From Diphasiastrum complanatum (Eukaryota > Streptophyta > Lycopodiopsida > Lycopodiales > Lycopodiaceae): a stretch of DNA of 61,966 nucleotides. Where the stretch lies: positions 1 through 61,966 of the forward strand of contig MU833048.1 of the NCBI GenBank assembly GCA_029204225.1, given 5' to 3'. Position numbers and translations under genes: made by a program. A model generated the notes under the pieces. That model saw nothing but the letters and a program-made list of their open reading frames with translations, had not been told where the DNA came from and did not search any database. Below, piece by piece: positions 11,968 through 22,800 of the stretch; the first letter of the stretch is position 1; every line of letters begins with the position of its first letter.

Positions 11968-13059
11968 ATGGGCTTTGTGTTTTATCTTTCTGCTCTTGTT
12001 CCTAAAGAGGTGGGAACTTCAAGGCTAAGCATTGAGGGTGTCTCATCATCAACTGATTCTGTGATATCAGAGTCAGCTATTGTTGATGACGTCTTGGGTG
12101 CTGACGAGGAGGCAAGATTGGCAGCAATGTACGACCCAGCCGAGTCTCTTGCATTGTCCATTTCTTCCTTATCTGCCATGAATTCATATGACAAAACCAA
12201 GACTGTCCTCGATTTGCTGGTGTATTACATGAATAGTGTCGCATACCTTTCTCTGAATGATGTTGGAGATGTTCTTGATCTGAGGGAGGACGAAATATTA
12301 TCAATTTTGTCTAATTTCATCAAAATTCATAGATCTCAAGGGTGATGATGATCTATGTGCCTCTATTGATTACAAAGACGGAGATGAGTGGCTGGATGGG
12401 ACTGAAGCTTTGTAGTCAATCATGTCTGAAAGCAGGGCATACCAGGCAAATTTGCCCAGTGAGGAGGAATTTCTGAGAATCCGAAGCAGATATGTGTCAC
12501 AGTCTTTGGAAACTAATCCATAGACAACCATTGTTGCTGGTCATGATCTACATAATGCTGCACTTATTCAAGCTGATGAGCGTGATCTGGTAGGTAAATC
12601 TCGTTTTATCTGGATGAGATCTCTATTAAAATATAGTTATTTTGTTTTTCAATATATGTGACCTTTGCTCATATTTTATAGGCTATTGCGGAGGTAGATG
12701 CCTTTGTAACAAGGCAGGGATATGTGAGGGAAGGCCAAGGATCACAACAAAGGGATTCATCTCTGTTCCATTATTTGAAGTGCTTTGTAAATAAAGGGAT
12801 TTGCATTCATCATAGAAAATTTTCTTCAGATGCTGCGACGATAATAATGGCAATTAAAACGTTATCCTATTTTTCGAATGGGCATAAATACCCTCAAAAT
12901 ACATATAAAATTATTTTTACGAAGAGAGACATTGTCATAAAAGTATTTGGCTATGTAGCTGAGGAAGTTCCTAAAAGGTCTTCCGCCTTAGCTGTTTTCT
13001 CTGGATACATTGACTTGAGCAAAAGAAGATCCATTGATTTTCTAGATCCACATGATTGA
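11968..13059 (+). pseudogene. Unidentified gene-like sequence with an apparent intron
   Basis: A 125-residue plus-strand frame (11968-12345) is rich in acidic and Ser residues and includes a VLDLLVYYMNSVAYL helix-like stretch. A further frame continues to about 12590 after an apparent one-base shift and contains two stop codons. A GT-AG intron fits between GATCTG/gtaggt near 12590 and attttatag/GCTATT near 12681, joining in frame to AIAEVDAFVTRQGYVREG... and ending at 13059. Codon texture and the intron are host-like, not retroelement-like. I do not recognise the family. The stops suggest a decayed copy. Confidence 0.4.
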
Positions 13060-13524
13060 AAAAAAAATTCTTCATAACCACACAGCAAAGCTTATCATTA
13101 AAGACAAAGAGAAACAATGCTTTTCCCTTGCATTGTACTTGAAATGATGCCATATAATACATATACTCTTTTAGTCTGATATCATGAAAATTACTATGAG
13201 TCGAGTCTTGCATCAATACCATTGAAATAGCTGGATGATGTAACTATTTTTTTGAGATGTTCCACCGTGTTGTGTATTTCGATGAAATGCTGCTCTGGCT
13301 TGCCGATGCGATTTCTCCATTTCTTGTGATGACCAAATACTTAGAGTGTCGTAAGCTTTTGCAAAAAATGATGCTGATGTCATAAAATGTGCTGCAATAT
13401 TAGAGATACAAATATTGTCATATTAATTTTTTTAAATTTAATATATGTGCAATGAGATTATAATTCTAAGAATTAGTTACATTCAAAAGAGATTTACCAT
13501 ATAAGACGTAATATGACTTTCACC

Positions 13525-13826
13525 CTAGGCGTCTTTAACTACATCCAGAAAGTCAATTGTTGATTTCTCAATTAGTAGGACATCGGTATCAGACAGTTTA
13601 TCTTTTCTGAGCAATTTGACCATGTTGTCAAGCTTTTTGTGTCCTTCACACAAAAACAATTGTGTGACTGATCTAAAATTTGGATATTGCATCGAGCTTG
13701 GATCTATTGGATATAAACTTCCATCAACCCATAGATCACAATGTTTCATGTCCTCCGCCCTATAATCTATGATTTGGTGAGCTGGTAAGGTGGATCCTTT
13801 CAGATTTTTTTTGACTGTGGAGCATA
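13525..13826 (-). CDS. Unidentified short coding-like frame
   Basis: The frame starting M at 13749 gives 74 residues (MKHCDLWVDGSLYPIDPSSM... to a stop at 13525). It extends upstream in frame to about 13826, where TTCCTACAG could be a splice acceptor. Composition is protein-like, with a GHKKLDNMVKLLRKD stretch. It lies next to a CpG-dense repeat block and could be a transposon-borne or captured exon. No function can be assigned. Confidence 0.25.
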
Positions 13827-13854
13827 TTCTGTAGGAAGATCAATATGCACAACA

Positions 13855-14250
13855 ACACCCGTCGCGATTTGCGACATGTTTTGCGACGTGAATCGTGAGC
13901 TTGATTTTTTTTAATTCATCGCAGACGTCAGAAAAACACGTCACAATAAGGTTGTCGAATTCCGACATCCTTAAAACACATCGCAATCCGACATACATAA
14001 CTTGCCGAAATCCGAAACAGCAGTTCCCGATGAATGTTGATGAATCCGACGTGGACATCGTCCGACGTAGACGACGACGTCCCACATGTACGTCGCAATC
14101 CGACGTCCAAAGATGTCGCTTGTGATCCGACGTGGATGTCGGAATGCGACATAAAAAATAGGCGTCGAAATCCGACGTCTATAAATCCAAAATAATCCCC
14201 AAAATTTTCCAATGACGTCCATCCGACGTCTACTTGAATGTCGGATTCTG
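13855..14250. repeat. CpG-dense array of short direct and inverted CCGACGT repeats
   Basis: The core ATCCGACGT or TCCGACGT occurs at least six times on the plus strand (about 14041-14235), with inverted forms such as GATGTCGGA and AATGTCGGAT between them, plus GTCGCAA and TTGCGAC words at the left end. The surrounding DNA is AT-rich. Such clustered short repeats are typical of subterminal regions of CACTA or hAT DNA transposons. I could not find matching terminal repeats, so the class stays open. Confidence 0.6.
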
Positions 14251-14308
14251 ACGTCCCAAATACAAAATGCAAAATCAATGCAAAATTCTAAATCAATACA
14301 AAATGTCA

Positions 14309-14328
14309 AACACACACACACACACACA

Positions 14329-14389
<61 letters not shown>
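14309..14389. repeat. Compound microsatellite (CA)n(CT)n
   Basis: About ten CA units are followed by about thirty CT units with one interruption. Confidence 0.98.
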
Positions 14390-14393
<4 letters not shown>

Positions 14394-15090
14394 AAAATTA
14401 TCATGACAATGCTTTGTGGTCTACCCTGGCTTTACAAAGCCATAATCATGAATCTAAAGAATGTAGAAGTGAGCTGATTTGGAGCATGTCAAAGCCAGAT
14501 TGCTTCTTGGAAAGAGTCCATAAGATAGGCAAACATAAATCCAAATCAAGAGACAACACTTTAGGCGAAGAAGAATGGGTGAAAAGAAGGAAAATGCTGA
14601 TCATAAAGGTGAACAAGCCAACACAAACTCTGGTAATTATATTCTGTTTAGAATAGTTAGTGGACTTCTTGAAGGTGTCAATGTAGGATCATGACATTGA
14701 CTATGTGATGTTGCTCTGGAAGCCATATTTTTCCCATTGGCGCAGGTGACACATGGAGACTTGAGTGGAACTTCCTCTACACCTCAAGAGTCTGACAACG
14801 TTCATTATACCAAGCAAAGATGAGAGACCACTGACGACTGTTAGTCAGTTATCAAGTGTAGCATCATAGGAGAGGTATCACTTGTAGATCAAGCACGGCG
14901 TCCAAGATCTCATCCTTTCAGGGCAGTTGCTTCGTCGTATTAATTCATCCTTTTGTTTCCTGAATTATGCATCTCTTTCTTGCTGTGTCTGCTGTCTACA
15001 TATCTTCTTGCTTGTTTGAGATCTATCTCATCTAGAAACATGAACCTGGCATGGATTTTTCATCATAACACATAAAGAAGGTACAGAAAT
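14390..15090. other. No gene recognised
   Basis: A plus-strand frame to 14656 starts inside the microsatellite and has no known domain. The rest is non-coding. Confidence 0.4.
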
Positions 15091-15400
15091 TTCATAGCCG
15101 TGTGGCATACTCTAGCACAAAGAAGTTAGTAGTTTGCAACATTTTTAAAAAAAATTCCTCTTCCTAATTCTGTACGATCGAATTAGTAGGTGCATAAAAA
15201 GTGAAGCCTTCATTTCCTTTTGCAAATTTTGCACGCATACGTATGTGAACCAATAACTGACAGAAAATAGACATATTTCATAGCCATGGGACATACTCCA
15301 GGGTGAAGAATTTAGTAGTTTGCAACACTTACAAGAGTATTGCATCTTCTTCATTCTGTAAAATCAGATTAGCAGTTGCTAAAATAAGTACAGCCTTTCT
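15091..15400. repeat. Diverged tandem duplication, period about 186 bp
   Basis: TTCATAGCC...TTAGTAGTTTGCAACA...GAAGCC from 15091 recurs, diverged, from 15277. It lies downstream of the RIQ-like gene. Confidence 0.65.
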
Positions 15401-15656
15401 GAGCCTCTAGCTTATGAGCAAACCAGAAGGGAGCAAACTATATACAAAACAAAAATAAAAGAGAGTGACTATCATTTCCTTTCGCAAATGTGCCAAAAAT
15501 ATACTTTACTAGATATACTTCTAAGGAAATACAAATATCAAGTTTGGAGCTTGAAAGATCGTGGCTCCCAAATATACAAATGCTAATCCAAGTTTGCACA
15601 ACTCTCCAAGTGCAATTTTCTACGACCAAAAGCACTTCAATTACCAGTGTAGCACC

Positions 15657-15899
15657 TTAGCATAGCCAGATTGAAGTGTAATATGCAAACCAGGATAGAT
15701 AGATTTTTCTAGTGGAATTCCCAAGTCCAAGTTCAATGTACAATTTTGTTGCTACTCTTTTCTCTGTGGTGGAAGGAGGAAAAGAGCAAAATTCAGCTAT
15801 TTCTCTCGTTGCGATAAACTTCGTTGGGTCATCCATAATATGCTTCAGCAATTTTGACCAAAAATGATGGGTTGCCTTTTTCAACAAGGAAAACATCAA
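15657..15899 (-). CDS. Unidentified 80-residue minus-strand frame
   Basis: The frame contains TKFIATREIAEFCSFPPSTTE and ends at 15657. It has no recognised domain and no clear splice sites. It sits in the 3' flank of the RIQ-like gene and could be chance. Confidence 0.15.
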   Translation of the reverse strand: MMFSLLKKATHHFWSKLLKHIMDDPTKFIATREIAEFCSFPPSTTEKRVATKLYIELGLGNSTRKIYLSWFAYYTSIWLC

Positions 15900-16247
15900 A
15901 TCCTTTCTAATGCTCCTTGAAAATCAGTGATCACATCGTACTACAAAACATTACTTTAACGTAAGAATCAACGCTAGGCTGAAATAGTTTCCCTATATGA
16001 ATGAAATGATTACCCTAAGCAATATGTTCTAGAATTGAAAGGATGAAGTTGCATACTATCCTCACGTTTTGAAAATGCATTAAAACCCCAAATCAAAACC
16101 TGAACATATTCCAGAAATTTTACAGCCACTATACTAAACTTTCCTACTTCTGAAAGAAAAAGGATGCAAAATACCTACAAATTACAGAACCAAGCAGTCA
16201 AAGTACAGTGGTATAGTATGCACTTGAAAAGAGCACAATACAGCTTT

Positions 16248-17200
16248 TCAATCTTCTTGCAGCCCACTCACAATTACTGATCCCACAAATAAACCTCCAG
16301 CTCCAAGAACAAGCAAGGCAGCAATCACATTTTGAGCCACCACCAGCACGGTAGTGTCATCAGGGACCAGGACAATTGTAGCTATTGCGCCAACAAGCAG
16401 GGGCAGGGATAAAGAAGCCAGTGTGGCTGGAGATGTGGTGGCCAAATTTTCTGCAAAGCTCAGCAGTCCAAGTTCCTCTGCTTTAGAAAGCAATCCCATT
16501 TTTTCAATGGATGAAAGTGTCAATCCAGCACTTTCTGCCTTAGATAAAAGGCCAGCCTTTTCCACCTGACTCAGCAATTTCTTCTTCTCAAGGATCTTGA
16601 CAACATTGACTGGAGCCTTTTCTGTATTTTCTGCAAAAATGCCTGCTCCAAACCATTGCTTGTTCCAATTATCATCGTAGGCATTCACCTGCCACATACC
16701 ATACACTTCCAATTCTTAAAACTAATACAGCAAAAGAGTTATAAGTAATTAGAATTGGATATGTACACTAATTTACAATACAGCTAAAAGAAATGAGGTA
16801 CTTAGAATTGGATACACACATTAAGTTACAGTACAGCTAAAAGAATCTAAGTTTTTAGAATTGGATGCATACACTAATTTACAATACAACAAAAAAGTTG
16901 AAGTACTTAGAATTGGGTACACACTGTTACAACACAGCAAAAGAAAAATTAAGTATGCTGACTTCAGTGACATACTTGAGTGGAATTAGATTAATTTCTT
17001 ACCTTCTTATTACCAGCCATGGCGAAAATTTGCAATCCCAACGCAGAAGCACGCCTGTAGCAGGATCCATGATAGGCTTTGAGAGCGGAGTAAAGGGAAA
17101 TGCCCTTCCACACAGCACTGTCTGCAGAAGCCAAGGAGGCAGCAGCAGCTGATGCTGCAAGGGGTTGAATTTGCGAAGCCACTGCAGCAGTAAATACCAT
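16248..17200 (-). CDS. RIQ-like thylakoid membrane protein (DUF1118), two exons
   Basis: Exon 1 is 17200-17003 (66 codons) and exon 2 is 16688-16248 (146 codons plus stop), giving 212 residues. The donor AAGAAG/gtaaga and acceptor gtggcag/GTGAAT join in phase 0. Residues 1-66 are Ala/Ser-rich with few acidic residues, as in a chloroplast transit peptide. WFGAGIF follows at 78-84, then a helical stretch with repeated GLLSKAE-type units (about 104-146), and two hydrophobic segments at about 157-174 and 180-206. Arabidopsis RIQ1 and RIQ2 of this family act in grana stacking, light-harvesting complex organisation and non-photochemical quenching. No frame damage is seen. The assignment to RIQ1 or RIQ2 is not made. 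Confidence 0.85.
16689..17002 (-). repeat. Intron of the RIQ-like gene holding a 53-bp minisatellite
   Basis: The word TTAGAATTGG recurs at 16749, 16802, 16855 and 16907, a spacing of 52-53 bp, each followed by a similar ACAATACAGC-type tail. At least four units fill most of the 314-bp intron. Splice sites lie outside the repeat. Confidence 0.8.
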
Positions 17201-17640
17201 GATGATGATGATGATCTCGCTACTGACCTGTTTTTTCTCAGTTGTATCTGGAGAAGAGAAGAGAAGAGAAGAGAAAGAAAAAACAGGAAATCTGAGAAAA
17301 GGGAAGAGATATGAGGGGGTGAATCAGAGAGAGCCAATGAGCTATACACACCCTGGCGGTTCTGGGCCACACACTTTTCAGCTCCAAAAGGACCCAAAAT
17401 TATGTCACCTTGATTGAGGCAGGCCACTTCATACCCTCTAAGGTCTCCCCTTAAAGCTCATGAATGCTTCTTGCTAGCATCAACTTGTGAAATCAAAGAG
17501 AATTGAACCTTGGGTAAGCAACCAAACTCAAATGCAAGCACGACACGTCAACTCACCATGTGTGAGAGAGAAGATTCCCCTACGTGGGTAAGCAAGCCAA
17601 ACTCAAATGCAAATATGCTGCATCAATGAGAAGATTAATT
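17201..17640 (-). promoter_or_regulatory. 5' leader and putative promoter of the RIQ-like gene
   Basis: The ATG at 17200 is preceded on the minus strand by a CAT-trinucleotide run and a pyrimidine-rich TTCTC leader (17250-17300), common in plant 5' UTRs. An ATTGGCT (CCAAT-type) word lies near 17335. Farther up, GGGTAAGCAA..CCAAACTCAAATGCAA occurs twice (17513 and 17586), an imperfect direct repeat. No start site can be fixed from sequence alone. Confidence 0.3.
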
Positions 17641-17809
17641 TCGCATGAGGCCTTGGCATTTTGCGAGTTTTGCGAGTTTATTTTTTGTCATGATTTAACA
17701 AAAATATAGCACATGGTGTGCTACCTTTTTTATGCCACTACTTCAATGTTTATTATTAAGAATGTGGTTTGGTACATAGTTAAAAATTTCACACAATAAA
17801 AAAAGAAAA

Positions 17810-17922
17810 AAAAATTTGCAACCTCCAAACATAGGGCCGAAAAATAATTTAGATTTTTTTTTTACTTCGGCCCGGCCCAACACGCGTGCTATGTTTGGAG
17901 GCTACAAAAAAATTTAATTTGA
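17810..17922. mobile_element. Short imperfect inverted-repeat (MITE-like) element
   Basis: CCTCCAAACATAG at 17823 pairs with CTATGTTTGGAGG near 17889, nested inside AAATTT ends, and GGGCCGAA pairs with TTCGGCCC inside the loop. The arms can fold into a hairpin of about 110 bp. No transposase frame. The boundaries and target duplication are not certain. Confidence 0.5.
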
Positions 17923-17989
17923 CTTGTTAATTTCCAATTTCAAATTTTCTTATGACTTTAGTTGCGTCTTTCTTTCGTTATGGGCAGAA

Positions 17990-18860
17990 TTCATAACATG
18001 TCCAGGCTTACTACAGTGAAAACACACATTCGTTTTCCTAGTCTTTTTCCAGGACATTTGTTTCTTTTGTCTAACCTCTGATGCAATTTGATCCAGTTCG
18101 TCAAAATACTTGGGCTTTTTGTCATGAACTCTTTTCTTTCCCTTCTTCTAGCTGGGTCCAGATGGATTAGCCTGAAATTGCTTCCTGGATGCCACCATCG
18201 TGGAATCATAAGCTTTCGTGACCCGTACAACGACATCAAAAGTCTGAAACACATTTCGCTTACACTCATTCTAATAATCTGATGGCAGACCTAGGATAAA
18301 CTGCTAGAGTGCCAGTTTTGCATCTAATGAGAAAACCTTGTTCCATAAATCCATAAATTCTTGTGAGTACGAGTCCAAACTCGGAGTACCCATTTTGCAA
18401 TAGACAAATCTTTGGTAGAAATCCGAGTCATCCACAACAACAAACGACTTTATGAAAACTTCCATGAATTCTTCCCACATAGCGGGTTTGGGTTGCAAAT
18501 CATGCCACCACTCCTCGAAAGAACAAAACAACACTCTCAATCTTTTTCTCTTCAGGAATTGCGTGTAGATTAAAATAACTAGTCCAATCTTTCTTCTCCC
18601 CCGAAAATGGTTCAAGTTGAAAGCCCAAATTCGACGAGGAAAGAGTTTTTACTTGATTCAACAGTACTTCCATCTGTTGATCCCTTAAAATGTTCTGATT
18701 GTTCATTTCATTAAGCGCTTGGCTTAACTGCTGCCAAATCTACAAATAAGTAGGCATAGGCACCTGACCACAGCTAGGGACTCCATTGATTTCCATCAAA
18801 TCCTATGGAGAAAATCCATAATCATGATCAATAGGCTGCAAGTACATCAAGATCTGAGAA
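17990..18860 (-). pseudogene. Ty3/gypsy gag fragment
   Basis: Minus-strand pieces read QVKTLSSSNLGFQ, then (shifted) FEEWWHDLQPKP...WEEFMEVFIKSF and MDLWNKVFSLDAKLAL, the Retrotrans_gag pattern, and finally CFHCSKPGHVMNSA near 18020, a zinc knuckle whose last Cys is lost. Frameshifts occur near 18300 and 18540. Downstream protease and pol are absent: sequence past 17990 is unrelated. A primer site lies at its 5' side. Confidence 0.75.
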
Positions 18861-18969
18861 GCCATCTACTTGGAGGTCAATTCCACCACCTGGAAGCAAA
18901 AAGCAATGAGGTCCACCAAAAAACTACAAAAAGCAAGAATCTCGACTCCACCTTCTGATTGATGGGATA

Positions 18970-18985
18970 GAAGCTCTGATACCAC
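18970..18985 (-). other. Primer-binding site of the gypsy fragment
   Basis: The minus strand reads AGTGGTATCAGAGCTT, a perfect TGGTATCAGAGC core. It marks the inner edge of the 5' LTR that begins at 18986. Confidence 0.8.
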
Positions 18986-19803
18986 TATAACAATTGCCAA
19001 GTGAAGATATTCAATAATCCTGTCACATGCAAACCAAAAGGACACCTGTGGAGCAAAACCACCCAACCAACAGGAAATGGCTAGTCAATACCCTAACCAC
19101 TTCACCCCAAAGCCAAGGTGAATGAATACAAGAGAGAAGGGGGTCATAGCTCATAGAATCAGAAATTCTAATAGGGAGATGGGTGAGTTTCCATAGTATA
19201 AATTCTCTCCCATAAGGAGAGAATATTTCTCTTAGGATCCCCATGCAACTTGAATAAGTAATTGGAAACAAAAAAGGGAGGACCAGATGCCGACAAGACG
19301 ACATTGAACATTCTAGTGTAAATTGAAAAAATGGAAGGCTAAAACTTAGCTTTCTGATTTTAGATATGGAAGCATTTGATGTGATTTTGGACCTCCCTTC
19401 ATGTGTCATAGGGTACGGACGAATTCCAATGAATCCCAAGAAAATCATGGGCTATGCAACTTTTACAAACGATTTATTGAAGCATTTAGCATAATCGTGG
19501 CATCGTTATTGGAATGGACAAAGACTCATTTGAAGATGACATGAACGCCGAAATCGTTAAGAAATCACAATTTAAACACCCGACCGGATCAATCACCACA
19601 GCACAACGTCAAGTGCAACAGGACAAGACAACAGAATTACTATCCTCAAACTGTATATTCAACTAATAAGTAAGTACAAAGATAAGTTGCTTAAAAGCAC
19701 TCAAAGGGCTCATAAAAGAAAGATGGCCTGATAACTCTAGAACTAAGCACACGTGGTGCCGTCGAAATAAGAAAGCACTGTATAAGTCGATCATTGCTAT
19801 TTT
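18986..19803 (-). repeat. LTR territory between a gypsy fragment and a copia element
   Basis: The part next to the primer site (to about 19150) is the gypsy 5' LTR end; related copies are at 3360-3640 (minus) and 28560-28745 (plus). The other side begins right after the copia purine tract at 19804-19818 and should be that copia's 3' LTR. I could not locate the boundary between the two. A small hairpin ATTCTCTCC/GGAGAGAAT lies at about 19200-19223. Confidence 0.5.
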
Positions 19804-19818
19804 AACTCTCTCCCTCAA
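19804..19818 (-). other. Polypurine tract of the copia element
   Basis: The minus strand reads TTGAGGGAGAGTT about 80 bp after the pol stop. This is the expected place for plus-strand priming just before the 3' LTR. Confidence 0.5.
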
Positions 19819-19896
19819 TGATCAACGTCTCTCTTTATTTTAGAGTATACTCTATTCATGGAACATACCTCCATGATAGTATTACAAGTAAAAGCT

Positions 19897-22800
19897 TTTT
19901 ACATAACCAGATCTAAGCCAAGTTTGGCTCTAAAAGTCTCAAACTTTTCTTTACTTAAAGCTTTCGTAAATATATCAGCAACTTGTAATAATGTAGAACA
20001 ATGTACAATAACTATATCTTCATATTGTAACTTCTCACGCACAAAGTGATATTCCACCTCAATATGTTTTGTCCTTGCGTGAAAGATAGAATTTTTAGCC
20101 AATTGTATTCCACCTTGACTGTCATAGAAAATAACAGTAGGATCTACCTGCTTCATGCCAATCTCACATAACAACTTACGTAGCCAAACAGCATCTTGGG
20201 TAGTAGAACTCAACGCTTTATATTCAGCTTCTGTAGAAGAAAGAAAAATAGTATCTTGCTTCTTGCTAGACCATGAAAAAATAACCGCTACCAAAATTGA
20301 AGGCATAACCTGTTGTTAACTTTCTATCATCTATACTTCCTGCCCAATCAGCGTCAACATAACTTTGCAACTTAGGTAAATTGCTTTGTCTTTTGTAGAT
20401 TAGACCAAGGTTAGGTGTACCTTGCACATACCTCAAAGTCCTTTTTGCAGCTTTCCAATGGTCCATAGTGGGTGATGACATGAATTGGCTAATCAAACTT
20501 ACAGCAGAGCAGATATCAGGACGTGTAGTCGTAAGATATATCAAACTCCCAACTAGCTGACGAAATAGAGTATCATCAACATGTGCACTATCATCAATAC
20601 GAGATAATATCTTACCATCTTCGCAAGGGGTGATGGAAGGTTTGCACTCTATCGTGTGAAATCTCTCCAATATCTTGCCCACATACTTGTTTTGACATAA
20701 CCCGATATCACTGCTAGTTTGCCATACTTCGACACCCAAGCAATAGTGCATAAGATCTAAATCTATCATCTCAAACTGCTTGCATAAGTTGGCTTTGATA
20801 GAACGAGTGAGGTTCTCATCATTGCCCGTGATAATGATATCATCAACGTAAAGTACAATCAAGGCAATGATGTCATCATTTATAAGAACATAAAGGTTTG
20901 GATCTGAATTTGTTCTTACATACCCATGAGAAAGAAATTAACTGTCAATGCGTCCATACCATGTGCGTGGCGCTTGCTTAAGGCCATAAAGTGCTTTGTG
21001 TAGATTACATACCTCTTGTTCTTGCCCTTTTTCCATGAAGCCCTGCGGTTGGACCATGTAAACTTCTTCCTCTAAGTCACCATTCAAAAATGCGGGCTTC
21101 ACATCCATTTGATGGATCTTCCACCCAAAATGAGATGTTAAGGCAATGATAAGGCATAGCGTAGTCCACTTAGCCACTAGAGCAAATGTCTCTTCATAGT
21201 CAATTCCTTTGCTTTGCTCATAACCCTTCACTACTAGGCATGCCTTATACTTTGCTATCGTGCCATCCGCATGAAACTTTGTTCTAAACACCCATTTGTT
21301 GTCAATGGGTTTCTTTCCAAGTGGTAGATCAACCAACTCCCATGTATCATGTCTGTGGATGGATTCTATCTCCTCTTCCATTGCCCTTTGCCACTCTTTG
21401 TGATATTTTGCCTCATCAAAGGTTTATGGCCCTCCACACTTCAAAATGTCAGTCATTAGAGCATAGTTCACATGATAACGATCGGGAGACTTCTTTTCTC
21501 GCGTTGATCTTCTCACTTCACCTTGTGTGCTAGATCCTAGTTGATTTAGCTTTGCTTCCTTCATGATCTTTTCATGCCATTTTGGTATCTTAGATTCAGG
21601 TGATACACTACGTGGAGAGCATGTATCCCAAGGAGTGTCTAAGTAATGTCTCTTACTTCCAACCGGTTTCTCCTTTATTGCTCCTATTGGCAAGTACCTC
21701 CCCCTAGGCTCTTGAATAGGTGGTGTCCTTTCATACTCGCCCTCTGGACTCTCGTCTTCACATGCATCATCTTGTGGAGCATCTTCTTCATCTTCTTCCT
21801 CCAGAATTGTGGAAAGTCTTTTGATGCTTTCACCACTTGCATGGTCTTCATCTTCATATCTATGCGTTTCATCAAAGATCACATCTTTGCTAATGTGAAT
21901 CTTATTCATTACAGGATCAAAACACCTGTAAGCTTTCGTCCTCTCATCGTAACCGACGAAGATACACTTGATTGCTTTGGCATCAAGTTTCTTTTGCTCC
22001 TCCTTTGGCACATGTACATAGGTCTTACATCCAATGACACGAAACTTATCGATTTTTTGCTTTATTCCAGTAAATGCTTCTTCGAGAGTCACATTTGGAA
22101 CCGCAATTGTAGGGCTCATGTTTTGCAAGAACGTTGTTGCACTGCACGCTTCCGACCAAAGTGAATCGATCAAGCCCATTTGCTTCATCATGGAACGTGC
22201 ACTCTCCATAATAGTCCTGTTTTTCCTTTCAACTACACCATTACTATGCGACGTGTGTGATTGTGTGAATTGTCTTTTGATGTTGTGTTCTTTGCAAAAG
22301 TCCTCAAAATCATCAGATTTGTATTCGCCCCCTCTATCATATCTTAGCACTTTGATGCGTGCATCCAATAGGTTCTCTACCAAAGTCTTGAACTCCTTGA
22401 AACGAGAAAAAGTGTCAGATTTCTTCTTCAAGAAATAAATCCATGTCCTCCTAGAGTAATCATCTACGAAAGCCATAAAATAATATGCTTTCCCCAATGA
22501 CATGGTCTTCATTGGGCCGCACAAGTCGCTGTGAATGAGTTCCAGTGGTTTCTTAGCTCTTGCAGCTCCACCTTTCTTGAATGTCTCCATGTGATGCTTT
22601 CCCATGACGCATCCTTCACATATTGCATGATGATCATCCTGCAATGTCGGTAACCCTATTACCATCTTCAGCTTCGCCATCAATCTCAAGCTCCCATAGT
22701 TCAAATGACCAAGTCTTCTGTGCCAAAACTTAGATTGAGATGCTGTTGAGATAGCCAAACCATATTCTCCTGGTTTTGCAGCATCCAATTTATAAAGGCC

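Noticed and set aside
12681-13059. Possible resemblance of the GYVREG stretch to winged-helix or meiotic HORMA-family proteins
   Set aside because: The similarity covers only a few residues, and order and spacing do not match; left as unidentified.
14212-14656. Plus-strand frames through the CT microsatellite (LSLSLSLS repeats)
   Set aside because: These are translations of a dinucleotide repeat, not protein-coding evidence.
16999-17427. 142-residue minus frame overlapping exon 1 of the RIQ-like gene
   Set aside because: It is an alternative frame of the leader and exon 1; the spliced frame with transit peptide and conserved WFGAGIF is far better supported.
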